Shown here piece after piece: positions 39,180 through 51,559 of a stretch of 64,000 nt of DNA. Position 1 is the stretch's first letter, and each line of letters opens with the position of its first letter. A program made the translations under genes and the position numbers. Source of the stretch: Aplysia californica. Its lineage: Eukaryota; Mollusca; Gastropoda; Aplysiida; Aplysiidae. A model generated the notes under the pieces. It saw only the letters and a list, made by a program, of their open reading frames with translations. It did not search any database and was not told the origin of the DNA. The stretch is taken from assembly GCF_000002075.1 (NCBI RefSeq), contig NW_004797403.1, positions 179,121 to 243,120 on the forward strand. The letters run 5' to 3'.

Positions 39180-40811
39180 TATATTAATGCTGTTTACATA
39201 TATTGTTTAAATTTCTGTATAAAGTTAACTCCCTTTTATGGTTTTGTCAACTCTTTGTTCACCTGTACAAAAGTGATTGGATGTTAGAGGGCGGACAATT
39301 TTGAAAATGAGATAAACTGGTTTATCTTTACATATAGTTCTGTGTTAGGAAAGATTGGTAGTGTGCTTTCTTCTCAATATGTAATTATAGATAGACATAG
39401 CTAATGTGTACTAGGATAAACGCTTGTTCGCCTGTGTGTTCACTTGTGGACACGTGCACACGCACACTTTCACACATATAATAATATATATTCCTTTTGT
39501 TAGTTATCTTGAGTTGGAGCAGCACAAGACGATTCCCTTCAACTTCAAGTTGAAGTATCACCCCACTCAACTGCTGGTGACTGGGGTGGTGCATCATGTG
39601 CTCTTTCATTCTGCATACTTTGCCCAGACTAGATGAGTAATTTTCTGCCTCCTACCTTCTTTCTTAAGAAGAGGGAGGATGGATAAAGAAATGAAATTTC
39701 TGGGTATTTCCAAAAGATAGTCTTGATTGACTTTCAAGTTCTTATTGTTAAAGTTAAAGTAGTTGCCAACTGAGATTTTACTTTGAGGCACTTTATTTTT
39801 ATCAGCAGATTGTCAATTTTATAAATCATAGATCTAGATCTATGTGTTGATGCACTTTTTGGCCATGGAATCTAACAGTTACAATTGTACTGTCTTGTGA
39901 ACATTGAGTCGTCATTCCCTCTCTCTTGACTCTCTCTCTCTCTTGTTCTCTCTTCTGTGCAAGTGCAAGGGATCATTTGCCACTCTCTGGCAGTGACAGG
40001 TTTGCCTTCAATAAGTATAGAGATTATGAGAAACTTTTTGTCCTTCTGAAGTGTGACAGAAAGGGACATAGTAGTACTGATTTTGATTGAGCATTATTTC
40101 AGACAGAGAGAAAAAGGAAAGCGGGTGGGTGGAGGGGGAGGGTGGCAGAGCAAGCACGGATGTAGGATCAAATTACTGTAGGTGGAAACATGATAATTGT
40201 ATCCTAATGCTGAATATTTAGTCAACTGAATCAGAAATACCTCGTGGTCTTGTGTCAGATCTTTCAAACAGCTGCTAAATGATTAATAAATCAGTAGCCA
40301 TTTGCTCCAGTGTGCTTGCTCAGAGTTAGGGCTGTATTAATAACTATTGTCAGTTTTGTCAACTTCTTCAAAGAACTAAACAAGTTATAAAGGAGTTCTC
40401 GTTTTCATGTGTTGTAATCCTGTTATTGTAATAATGTTCACGATTTTTTTTGTGCTAACTTTCTAGTACCTCTATCGTTACTCAATGTCTAGCTTTATCT
40501 TTTATAAGCTCTGTTCCCACGAAATTGTACTAGTGTCTTTATAATTTTTCTTTTATTAAATCTTCAGCTATATGTACATTTGAAAGGTTGTGATTTAATA
40601 AAAACTTTCAGGAATGTAAGACTTTGTATGTCTGTAGTCTGCGTGACTGCTGATTATAGTTGCAGCATGAAAACTAATTGATACACAATGCCATGTATGA
40701 TGCATTGAATTCATAGTGGCAGACCGTCAGTGTTAAGCTTTCTTAGGCAGTATTTCTCATTAAGGCACAGTTAAGTTACTCTGCAGCGCAAAATGTCTAA
40801 AAACTGTTACT

Positions 40812-40987
40812 GAGTGGTTGGCGGGGGCTCTGGTGTGGTTTGCTCCTTCTTTCCAATAAAAAACCTGTCGCATCTATCTCCCCTCCTTTTTTGTATTTGT
40901 TACTCTCTTGTAACACTTCTTCGGCACTTATATGACCTTATAATATTGTGTTGCAAGTGCTGTAGTACTCTTACTAAAACTATAAAA
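40812..40987 (+). mobile_element. Short SINE (partner of 30181-30356)
   Basis: Positional partner in the right duplicate, with several substitutions and small indels. Confidence 0.8.
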
Positions 40988-41014
40988 AAAACTCTTACTT
41001 ATACCCTAAACAAG

Positions 41015-41253
41015 GTTGCTCCATTAGCTCAGTTGATATCATGCTGGACTCTGGAATGACCTTAGTTCAAATTCCAAACAGAGCATTCTTGGATTCAGGT
41101 TGTTTTATCGTGTTTTCTAGGCTTTCCACCCACCCTATTAGTTCGATCTTGTCGCAAATGGATATATATAAAATTATGGAGGTCCCGTCTCTGAAATAAC
41201 CTAACTCAACTGTGTTGAAAATGGCGTTAAACCCTTACACTTACTTTTAAAAA
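41015..41253 (+). mobile_element. tRNA-derived SINE (partner of 30387-30625)
   Basis: Near-identical to its left copy. Confidence 0.7.
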
Positions 41254-41302
41254 ATTAACTGTTGGAAAAAATACTTCAACTTTTTATAAGAGAGATAAAG
41301 TT

Positions 41303-41567
41303 AATAGTTAGTGTTTGTATAGCTCAAATTCCCGCTCAACAGCAAGCTCTATGCACTTTACAATCTAGCAGAAATGATAAAATTTTGAAACAATTTTAAC
41401 TTCCTGGGAGGCTTCCAGTGCAAGTTGCCATTTTATCTATTGAAAACACTAACATACTTACAGGATCTTTCACTGTCTATGGATACCCATTCCCACCTGG
41501 GTGAAGTGAGTAAAATTTCTGTAAAGTGCCTTTCCCAAGGACACAATGTCGGGCTTGGCCCGGAGGA
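41303..41567 (-). mobile_element. tRNA-derived SINE, GCGCTATACAAA-type tail (partner of 30672)
   Basis: Near-identical to its left copy. Confidence 0.65.
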
Positions 41568-41814
41568 TAACCCTATCCGTACGCACTGGTGTCATTTTGT
41601 ATCCCCGGGGTTGTATTCTTCACATTTTAGAATACTTCTAGTACGAAGATCTCGTTGAAACTTTCAGTATTTCTCAAAAAATCATTTTGACAGACTGTTA
41701 TGCAAAGCATACGGATCGGATGAATGAGTAAATTTCCTTTTTGGCAAGTGGTGGCACAGAGTTCCCCACGTCGTATGGATGTGATAGTAAAACATGATGT
41801 TCTGATAGGGTTAA
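41568..41814 (-). mobile_element. piggyBac-type MITE (unconverted partner)
   Basis: Same insertion as 30937-31183 with identical flanks, but carrying its own set of substitutions. Confidence 0.85.
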
Positions 41815-42076
41815 TTAACCGTTTTGTTGGGGTTTTTTTTCCAGATATCAGTGTTTTCTGTATTGTAAGGACCTTTTTGGCTTTTAGAAGGAAGGCCAGC
41901 ATGTGGTGTCGTGGTGGTAAGGCTCTTCTCTAATGCACACAGATGACAGCACAGTTCCCCCTACTATGGTTTTTTTTAAATGTTGTGTCAGTATCACCCT
42001 CAGCAGGGGGGTGGGGGAGGGGGGTTGGTCCAGACAGTCAGGGTCGAAGCAACCTGCTTCTTCAGTAAATTATTTA

Positions 42077-42662
42077 TTAACCCCATCCGTACGTTCTGTT
42101 TTACTATCGTATCCATACGACGTGGGGAACTCTGTGCCACCACTTAACCTTATCCGTGTGTCGTGTTTTACTTTCGTATCCATACGACGTGGGGAACTCT
42201 GTGCCACCACTTAACCTTATCTGTACGTCGTGTTTTACTTTGGTATCCATACAACGTGGGGAACTCTGTGCCACCACTTAACCTTATCCGTACGTCGCTT
42301 TTTACTTTCGTATCCATACGACGTGGGGAACTCTGTGCCACCACTTAACCTTATATGTACGTCGTGTTTTACTATTGTATCCATACGACGTGGGGAACTC
42401 TGTCCCACCATTTAACCCTATCTGTACGTCGTGTTTTACTATCGTATCCATACGACGTGGGGAACTCTGTGGCACCACTTTCCAAAGAGGAAATTTACTC
42501 ATTAATCCGATCTGTACGCTTTGCATAGTAGCAGTCTGTCAAAATGACTTTTTGAAAAAAACTGAAAGTTTCAAAGAGATCTTTGCACTAGAAGTATTCT
42601 AAAATCTGAAGAATACAACCGCGGGGGTACAAAATGACTCCAGGGCGTACAGATAGGGTTAA
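42077..42662 (+). mobile_element. piggyBac-type MITE with six terminal tandem units
   Basis: TTAA at both ends. Six about 67-bp units, each starting TTAACC and ending GGGGAACTCTGTG.CACCAC, precede the shared body and the GATAGGGTTAA end. Confidence 0.88.
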
Positions 42663-42853
42663 ATTGTGCTGCTAGGGGCCGTCAGAAAGTCCGGCAAGCT
42701 GTTCAAATGTTCTAACCCCAGAAAGCTAAATTTTCAGGCGGAAAAAAAAGTTTTTCATTCTTTTATTTTTTTACAATTTTGCCTACTTTTTATGTGTACC
42801 TTTTCTTGTCTTTTTCAACACATGTTAAATTTGAATTTTGACCTAATATTTCT

Positions 42854-43038
42854 GTTCCTGGTTGGCGGGTGCTCTGGTGTGGTTTGCTCCTTCTTTCCTA
42901 TCAAACATCTATCGTCCACCTTATCTTTCCTCATTCTTTGTTGTGTTTGTTACTCTCTTGTAATTGTAACACCTCTAATCATCGGCACTTATATGACCTT
43001 ATTGTGTTGCAAGTGCAGTAAAACTGTTAATAAAACCA
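42854..43038 (+). mobile_element. Short SINE
   Basis: Flanked by AATATTTCT (42845-42853 and 43039-43047). Confidence 0.82.
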
Positions 43039-43489
43039 AATATTTCTTGAGCACATGCAATCAGTACCACGGATCAAGAAAGTGCAATTTAAAAGAATTT
43101 ATTCTAAATTTTCTGCTTGGCGCTTCTGAACAGCTGATTGGCGATTTACAATTATTTATTTTTATTCCCCACCATCGTCTTTCTGTCTTGTTTTTGAAAG
43201 GTCCTGAGTTAAAATACAGTCTAGAATGCTCATAGTGAAAGTTGGCAGTACACAGTAATCTTTTCATCATGTGCAAATTTCGCTATGATTGATAGTGGTG
43301 TGAATTACAGGAAATGTATGAAGGGAGATAAAGGATGTTGGAGAGTTGGGTTCACATTGTGCGTACTAGACTGTAAAAATCATAAATCTTGCATGAAAGT
43401 CTGTTGTATTGTAATGCCGTAATGCACAAATTTTTTTGTCTTGTGAGAAAGTACATTGTATGGTATTATACTGCATGCCATATATAAAT

Positions 43490-43800
43490 TATGTGTGTCT
43501 TGTGTAAAAGTAAAAGTATGTTTTAAAACATGCGTATGTGCGCCTTGCCTGAAAGTGTGTTGTAATAAATGTGCATGTAGGTATGTCGTATTTGTTGCAA
43601 GACACGCACCGGCACATGTCTTGTGTAGTAAAACTGGTTTGTAATCCCCTCACATCATGTGTGTCTTGTGTACAACTGGGTTCTAATAATGTGCATGTTT
43701 GTCTTGTTTGTTGTAGAACATGCACATGTGCGTCTTGTTGTGCTGACTGCAGTAAACCTGAATGCCCACACATGTTGTTGTGTGTTTTTAGAGACTGATG
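43490..43800. repeat. Degenerate tandem repeat (GTGTCTTGTGTA-rich)
   Basis: Units of roughly 60-80 bp with GTGTCTTGT, AACATGCRYATGTG and GTAATAA motifs. It produces Cys-rich spurious ORFs. Confidence 0.5.
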
Positions 43801-43807
43801 TAATAAA

Positions 43808-43992
43808 CTGTCCCCATCGTTTTATGTAAGAAAAATTATTATGAAATTATGCAAACTGAGCCCAAAAATGTGAAATTATGCGATTCTGTTAATTTTAAAT
43901 AAAGAATGATAAAAAGAAAAATAATCAGAAATTATGCGAAAAATTATCAAATTTTGCTAAATTATGCGGGGTGCATAAAACTACAGGGACAA
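43808..43992. mobile_element. CTGTCCCCG MITE
   Basis: CTGTCCCCATCGTTTTATG at the left and a decayed inverse at the right; target duplication not clear. Confidence 0.75.
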
Positions 43993-44568
43993 AATAGTAC
44001 AAATAGTATAGATGTACATTGAGAGGGCTGGCTACGAATTACGACAGTATGCCTAAAAATATCGTCTTATGTTGCACTTTAATTGCTTCTAGCACTGGCT
44101 CGACTGTGAAGCATTTGCATTTCCTCTGTTGTGAATCTCAATACTGTACATCTGTTATTAGTTGATGGGTGAATTGTCATGTCATTGTCATGCTGTGTTT
44201 TCTGTGATTCGTGTACTGTATGAAACAGCAGCTGGATGCTTGCTTTGATTCTTCTACATGATGTTTTTGTTGCTGGTAAGGTTTACCGACCCTGGTAGCC
44301 CTCTCAGAGAATGATGATATTAATTTCAGAGGTCCTACCTTTTAAATGATTTTACTGTGTCCAAAGGGATGCTTAACCCATACCCATACAATTACCAATT
44401 GGTCCTTTGTTGAAATTGAAAGTAATGAAATGTAAATGACTATCGTTGTAAAAAAAAAGGTGTGTGATGTGAGCTTTGATCAAGTGCGAGCTGCTCTATG
44501 CTGATAAATTAAATGTGTTTGTGGAAGTAGATTCACTAAGTTGACACTACGTGTCAAATTGTGAAGTG

Positions 44569-44982
44569 TGCTGACAAAATAAGTTACTTCTTGAGGATTT
44601 GAGCCCTATCTGTCCTAGTCGTTTTATGCGAGAAAAATTCTTAAATTATGCAAACTGAGCCCAAAAATGTGAAATTATACGATTCTGTAAAAGTAAAAGA
44701 AAGATAAAGGAAAATAATCAGAAATTTATGCAAAAAATGATCAAATTTTGCTACATTATGCGGGGTGCATAAAACCATGGGGACAGCCCTATGAAAATAA
44801 TACATTACGCTATAGGTGATGTTTTTACTATTTATAAGTATGAAATGATAAAGGGCATGTTATTATAGGGGGGCCTTAAAGAATATGGCATTAAAACAAA
44901 ATCTACAAATTTGACTAGGGTGTTGATTTTTGGCCACTGTCTCCATTTGTGGATTGCGAGAAGTAACTCATTTTGTCAGCGC
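44569..44982. mobile_element. MITE with TGACAAAATRAGTTACTTC ends, host of another MITE
   Basis: Second copy of the 465-683 element, interrupted at 44610-44786. Confidence 0.8.
44610..44786. mobile_element. CTGTCCCCG MITE, nested
   Basis: Perfect 6-bp duplication CCCTAT on both sides, inside the TGACAAAAT element, so it is the younger of the two. Confidence 0.87.
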
Positions 44983-45124
44983 GTCTCACTATTGTTTGGA
45001 ATGGGCATTTGTGGTGTGTAATGATAAGGCTCTTCACTGCTGCATCCAGGGGATGTGAATGCACTCACATGTGGGGAAATTCTCCCAGCGGGTATCCCCG
45101 TCTGTTACTGTTAGGTTAGAGTTA

Positions 45125-45313
45125 GAGGGTGCTCTGGTGTTGTGTGCTCCTTCTTTCCGATCATCAATCATCTGCTGTCCTTATAATCTCTCTTCCTCCT
45201 TTTTTTGTGTTTGTATAATCTCTCATTCTCTCCTCCTCCTTTTTTGTGTTTGTTACTCTATTGTAACACCTCTAATTTTTGGCACTTTATTGTGTTGCAA
45301 GTGCCATAAAACC
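45125..45313 (+). mobile_element. Short SINE, 5'-shortened
   Basis: GGTGCTCTGGTGTTG through GCAAGTGCCATAAAACC, with an internal duplication of the TCTCTCCTCC region. Confidence 0.72.
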
Positions 45314-45457
45314 CCCTATGACCACTTGACTGTCTGCTTAGATGCTATATCCCACGCATCTCGTGTTAGCCATGGACTGGCTGGGTTGATGAAGAAGCCC
45401 ACCTCATGAAGGATTTAAGAATGTAAAACATCTACAAGTACAGAATTTCGAGGAAAT

Positions 45458-45662
45458 AATAATAATAATAATTTCATTTATATAGCGCATATCCATGCTC
45501 AAGAGCTTGCTCTATGCGCTTTACAACTATTATTACCCCAGCAGACCCTTTGAGAACACTCAGAAACATTCTCAGCTTCTGCGGAAGCATACAGTGCGAG
45601 CTGCGGATTTCACGCGCTCAAACACTATCAATCTGACAAGATCGTTCACTGTCTATAGGAAA
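45458..45662 (-). mobile_element. tRNA-derived SINE tail, GCGC type
   Basis: AATAATAATAATTTCATTTA then TATAGCGC and GAGCTTGCTCTATGCGCTTT; the family matches 2640 and 53895. Confidence 0.65.
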
Positions 45663-46059
45663 TTCTTCTGCAAGACAGTATTGTTAAAATTGAAAAGGTT
45701 TATAATCTTTGATCAAGTGGAACTCTATAGTGTGTAAGTTGTTACTACATATGATATTTTTCTATTGTGCAACAAGTTTTATTTGAATTTGAAAGTCTTG
45801 CCTTAACAAAGTAGAAAATAATTAGGACTGCAAGCCAGTTAAATAGGCAAACATGAATACATACAGCATTAAACTACGGGCAATAGATTGTCAGATGATT
45901 ACAAATTACTGCCTTATTTCGTACATCAGTGCTTTTCCAATTGGAGACCAACTGTATTTCTGGTGGTCTTTTGTTCTGATCAGGAAGGTAGGCTACCCAA
46001 TGTGTTTTACACATCTAAGTTGATTGGTATTGATAATGGTAATAGGGAAATTTTAATAT

Positions 46060-46612
46060 ATGTGAGGCATTGTGGTGAAATGAGGCGCTCGTCAAAATAA
46101 TTAAATCGAAAATATCAGCATTTTCCCTTCAGTTTGACTATTTTATTTCTTCTTTTTTTTTTTGGCTCAATACATTTTATATATCCATATAACCAGACCA
46201 TCAATGATTTATTTATAGAGGCACCAGCCATCCATGTCCAGGTGCTGTTTTATTAGCCTTATATCCATATATATATAAAAACAAAACATTTCCATGTAAA
46301 TTTGACAGAACAAAGTTGATTTAAGGCACAAAATATGTAATTTTTCAGTTTTAAAGGACTCTCAAGCTATTGAAATTTAAGTTACCAAACTTTGACCGCC
46401 ATTTTCTCGCAAATTTTATCACTGAAATTAGGCGACCCCACCTCCCTCAATCACAAATATCTTGACTTCAATTTAAGATAGATCTATATATAGAGGTATT
46501 TTTTTTCATTGAAAACAAGGTAAATGAATAAGCTTTTAGATGATACCATTAACTCCACATGACTAAAATTTGACGAGCGCCTGGTTCCTCCGTGTCGTGA
46601 CACATATATAAT
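46060..46612 (-). mobile_element. MITE, GGCGCTCGTCAAA family (longest copy)
   Basis: Both ends preserved: TGTGAGGCATTGTGGTGAAA ... GAGGCGCTCGTCAAA at the left and its inverse before GTGACACATATATA at the right, giving about 40-bp TIRs. An extra block lies near 46190-46290. Confidence 0.72.
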
Positions 46613-46619
46613 AAAATTA

Positions 46620-48436
46620 ATATGCTGTGACTACAAATGAGTAAGATAAATTTTCATTGACTCTGTTCAATTTGTATGGGAGAATGAAAGGTGGTAAAAT
46701 TAATTTAAATTTAAGATTTATTTTTTAGACTTGTATTTGCTCTTTTTATAATGATGGCTCTGACTGTGCTGTGTATACCCTGATCAAATCAGAGAAAGGA
46801 TGGTGATTCTTCCTATGAATGATTGGAGCTGAAGATTTGTCCTCTGGAATTCTTAGTCTTTTAAGGCAAAAATCCTCCGACTTGTTTGAGGTTAGAGGTT
46901 GACTTAGAAAATGTGGTTTTAGTTTTACATGTAGCCCTGTAGAAAAGTTGTAAGCATGTTGATGTTTTATCCTTGTATGGTTCATCCTAGTCCAAGTGAG
47001 CCTAATTGTCTAATGGCTGTCTTTTTTTTGGTGCCGTTTTTATTGTTTGATTAAACCTTTCGTTGCTAGGGGGTATGCGTTTCTACTGTCAGCCCTGATT
47101 TTGAGCTGAGCTCGTTTCTCAGGACAGCAGCCTAATGTCGCAGTGTTAATGTTAATGGACGCGCTGTATAAATCTAGAGTTTGATCTTGTGCTCTCATGA
47201 CATATTTCGGCAACCAGGTCTTTGATTGTCACTTTTCTCTTTTTTCTTTTTCCCCATTTCCTCCCATCTTACTCATAATTTCGAATGACCTTAAAATCTT
47301 AGCCAAAAAGTGAATTTATTTGACTTTTTAGAGTCATTTCGATGTTTACGTTTTACGATAGCACGCAGCGGCCCACAAGCCTGGATCTGTGTTTACCGAT
47401 GGCTTGCAAGGCTAGGAGTAAAGTGATACTAGCAAATTTGGTACCAATTCGTGCATCTTTTCTGAATATGAGTCTACACAGCGCTTGTGGCTAAAACTTC
47501 GTACAGAAGAATTAGAGCCATGTTATTAGCGTGACGTACGCATATAGCGGCAAATTTCGTCGTAAAGCAACAAAGGGTTAGTTAAGTCTGTTATTTTTAT
47601 GTATGACAATATATGGTTTTTAACCGACATACTATGATAAGCACGCAAGTTCATTAGCCATAACCTTTTGGCCACTAGAGACCCCACAAGGCATTCCCAG
47701 ATATATTGAGCTATGGTACATCTTTTATTTCGCTGTCTGAAACTTCTTTCAAGGAAGACTAATACTAGTACATTATATTGAGCTGTGATTGTGATTGTAA
47801 TAACAAACCATGTTTGAAGTACATTGTGTTACTCTATTTTTTGTTACCGACAGTACAGTGTCAAACGAAATGTTTAATAAAAGTTCAGTTTGTGCTTTCA
47901 AGGGAATGGCGCTAACAGTACCTGAGTAGGCCTACTGGTACTGTAGTAGTAGTAACACTGATGTTACAATTACATTTTCCTGAGGGGCTTTTTAAATATC
48001 TATAACTCGAACTCAAAACATTTCACCTAGCTACCTGATACTTTTCACTATTTATTTCACACCAGACTGTCTAGTGTTAGTACATATATATATTATTAAT
48101 TAGTAGAGTTACTTTTATGATAGCAATGGCTGAACTTCCCTTGAGAAATTGTCTAACACTAACATTAACATTGCTGCAACACAACATGAATGAAGACCTC
48201 TGCCTCTACTATATGATGGTCGGACAATCGGGCTAACCTAGCATCTGCGTTTGATGCCATTTTTTGGTCCAAAAGTTGCCACAAAAATGGCAAAAATTGC
48301 CAAAAAAGTTGCCACTAATTTTCAATCTTTCAACTCTCTGTGACAACGTATAGCAATATGTTGATAGAGATAACTTCATCTAAAACACCAGAATTTCTTG
48401 TGCTCTGTTTTAAGCTTCCAGAATATCATTTGCAGC
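46620..48436. other. Intergenic, no gene recognised
   Basis: AT-rich; 47050-47300 shares blocks with 13490-13740. Confidence 0.45.
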
Positions 48437-48447
48437 CACACAGAGTG

Positions 48448-48639
48448 CTTAGTTTTAGTACATGTAGAGGTTTACGGCGCTCGCAACTGCAAAAGGTCAT
48501 ATGAGCGCCAGAAGATTAGAGGTGTTACAAGAGAGTAACAAATAAAAAAGAAGAAGGGGAGATAAGGATAATATATGTTTCATAGGAAAGAAGAACTTGA
48601 AAGAAGCAAAACACACCAGAGCACCCACCAACCACCCAC
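48448..48639 (-). mobile_element. Short SINE
   Basis: Perfect 11-bp target duplication CACACAGAGTG (48437-48447 and 48640-48650); GGCGCTC subfamily. Confidence 0.87.
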
Positions 48640-48654
48640 ACACAGAGTGTAAAA

Positions 48655-49840
48655 ACGAGAAAAATAAAGGTTTCACAACAGAAAGAAATCAAGACTAGAA
48701 CAGCAAATAACAAAAAAATTAACAAATTAGGGCGTGTGTCAACCCATCCATAGACTGACCGTTTAACCCTAATGCGCGTAATTCAAGAAAAAGTACAGGA
48801 TCTAATAATATTGTAGACCATAGAATCACACACAAGGGGCCTGCCAGAGTCAGTATTTCTTTTTGGTGGAGACACGCTGTAACATAAAGTTCTATAACAC
48901 ATTTTTTTTAAAAGGTAGGAAGAACATTACGCTATATAAACAAACAAAAAATGGAAAAACAACACATCAGAACATTAACTTTAACGAGAAAAAAAAATTA
49001 ACACACCAACAAAAAAAAAACACGCAACAAAGAGGGACACATGAATGATGAAAGAGAAACAGCAATATAAATAGTATGTAATGTAGCCTACTTATGTTCT
49101 TCACATGAAAATTACAAATCAACGTAATTTTAAGAAGTGAGAAAGAGACGAGGTGAAGCGAAATTGAAAATAAACTTTCTTTCTAATTGTAAAGAGACTT
49201 GGTTTCTTTTTTTTTTTTTTTTTTTACAAATATTATTCCCAGTTTCTGTTGTTTTTAAATTATTTTTTCTTCCCGGTGGTGGTTTTTTGTAGGAAAAATG
49301 CAAAAATCGCGGGTTGCAGCCGCGACAAACGCAGATGCTAGGCTAACCCAGATTTCGGGGGTTTCCAGAAATCTTACACCAAAAAGTGGGCATTGCCCTA
49401 CTATAGGAGAAGTTTGGTTTCTTTGGTGTGTATATTTGTATGGTTAAAGTTAAAGAAAAAACTCCTTGTATTTTAAAGAAACTGGACAAGGGGCAAAATT
49501 GTTGAAAAACTTTACCTTCGATTTTCTCAAAACAGCATTTTTTGGGATAGCCCCCTTGTGCTTAAAAGCGACCTTATTATAAAGTACAGCCTCAATGCCA
49601 ATTCATATAATTTAGTAGTTCCCTTGAAATGTTATCTTATCATAAACTTTCTCAGAAGTGCATTTTTGTAATCAAATAAAAGGATGATCTAATAAGTTCG
49701 TAATTAATACAGAAGTATATTAATAATAATATAATATAATGCTGAAGTGATGTCCCCGCCACCACCATCACCAAATCTTGTGGGGGTTTTTTTCCCATTC
49801 TGGCATAGTTCTGTTGTACCGTACCTTGGAAGTCTTCATA
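48655..49840. other. Intergenic, no gene recognised
   Basis: A-rich and T-rich stretches only. Confidence 0.45.
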
Positions 49841-49846
49841 GGTAAT

Positions 49847-50663
49847 TACAGTGCAATCCTGTTGTAACGAGAGGTAGGGGACCGGTGTGAAATGTCCATT
49901 ATATCAGGATTCTCGTTGTGTGGGGTCCAGTAATAAATTCAAGGGAAATAGTAAAGTAGGCCTAATCTATGAGTTTGTTGTTTCTGTTTATTCCTTTTAC
50001 TACTTTTAGTATTTCCTCTGATGATGATTTTGTTCGACATGATCTCTAGGTCTTACTTGATCAAAAATCGAATCAGGTTTCTTTCTCTAGCACTAGCAAT
50101 GTTGACAGCTCGGCGTTGGTGATCAGAAAGAAGGGGCTCTGGCTCTAGGCTAACTCGCCCGCTGTGTTGTCCCCCACCCGAGTACACCCTGTGGTGCGTT
50201 GCGTCTGCTTGCGCACGTCACACATTCATTCCGTCTATCACAGCACTATGACCTCTCCATCCCGCACCAGAGAAGTGAGAGGCACGGTATGCCAAGATAA
50301 TCTAGACTGGGCTGGCCTATCACGCGACACGTTCTGCTTGTCTGCGCATGCCACACCCTCCCCACTCATTCGCTCCGGCCTTCATTTCATTGTTGGTTCG
50401 CATGGGCTCTCCCGTTCTTTGTTTCGCTGGATCACCAACATCTTTCTCAACTGGCGAGGTTTTATTATGTTTAAGTTTAATTGGTCTGTGGGCTGTGCAC
50501 AGCAGTAGCAATAATCCGCTATAACCCACTTGCGTGACTGATTGTGCAAAAGCAGTATTTTATTTACAAAGACAAAGAAGGAAAAAAAACGGGGTTTTAG
50601 AATAGTGTCTTTATACCAGACTTTTCGTTATTTCAGGACTCGTTATAAGTGTTCTCCACTGTA
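49847..50663. mobile_element. pogo/Tigger-like TIR element, non-autonomous
   Basis: TACAGTGCAATCCTGTTGTA at the left and the inverse of TACAGTGGAGAACACTTATA at the right, sharing TATAACGAG-type inner ends. No transposase is visible inside. Confidence 0.5.
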
Positions 50664-50883
50664 TCTCTGTGTATCTATCATGTCCTGTGTACTTTGTCCC
50701 CGCATACGCCATTCCACTGATTTGATCATTGTTCTTTCCACATGCAATACGGAATTTTGAGGCTACTTCTGTATGGGCCTTTGAAAAATGGTGCTTATCT
50801 GTAGTGCACTTGTGCAGCAAGGAGAATAGGTTCCTTCTTTTTTCTTTCGTTTGTTTCGGTTACAAGTGGGTACACACAAGTAA

Positions 50884-51067
50884 CTGTCCCCGTGGTTTTA
50901 TGCAAGAAAAATTCTGAAAATTTTGCAAACTGGGCCCAAAAATGTGAAATTAGGCGATTCTGTTAATTTTAACAAAGAATGATAAAGGAAAATAATCAGA
51001 AATTATGCTAAAAATGACCGAATTTTACTAAATTTTGCAGGTTCCATAAAACCAGGTAGGGGGACAG
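50884..51067. mobile_element. CTGTCCCCG MITE
   Basis: CTGTCCCCGTGGTTTTATGC at the left and a GGGGGACAG right end; the target duplication is decayed. Confidence 0.78.
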
Positions 51068-51303
51068 GAGTAGGTTCCTTTTTTTTTTCTTTCGTTTTTT
51101 TCCATGTCAGGTGGGTACACACAAGTAAGACTAGTAAGAGCCATTTCTTTGTCATTTAAAAAAAAAGCACGTACCAAATTGTGGGTTGAACTGGCCCTGC
51201 CAATAACAAACAGGGACAGCTCTATCGTGCAGTGCCAAAATGGACTGGACATAACCAGTTGTTCTTTTCTTTTTTATGACTTGGTTTATATTATGTTGTT
51301 AGG

Positions 51304-51553
51304 GTGGGTGGTTGGCTGGTGCTCTGGTGTGGTTTGCTCCTTCTTTCCTATCAAATTCTATTGTCCTGATCTCTCCTCCTTCTGTTTTATGATGTTTGTT
51401 ACTTTCTTGTAACACTTCTAGTCTTCGGCACTTATGTGACCTTATTGTGTTGCAAGTGCCGTAAAACTCTTATCGTAAAGACTTCTCAGTTGACACCCAC
51501 CCCTTGGTGCTCACATATGACCTTATGCAGTTAAAAAACTCTTACTAAAACTA
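51304..51553 (+). mobile_element. Short SINE followed by a tail fragment of the longer subfamily
   Basis: Full short SINE to about 51480, then GTTGACACCCACCCCTTGG and another hairpin tail ending TACTAAAACTATG. Confidence 0.75.
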
Positions 51554-51559
51554 TGTAGT

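Noticed and set aside
42077-42480. CRISPR-like array
   Set aside because: The roughly 67-bp units are contiguous with no spacers, belong to a transposon end, and the genome is eukaryotic.
42666-43235. 189-residue plus-strand ORF
   Set aside because: It runs through a short SINE and non-coding flank; no protein-like pattern outside the repeat.
43456-43798. Cys-rich ORFs as a toxin- or metallothionein-like gene
   Set aside because: Cysteines arise in several frames and both strands from a degenerate TGTGT-rich tandem repeat.
50164-50508. 114-residue ORF as a gene
   Set aside because: It lies wholly inside a pogo-like TIR element, has no recognisable domain, and is not supported by splice sites.
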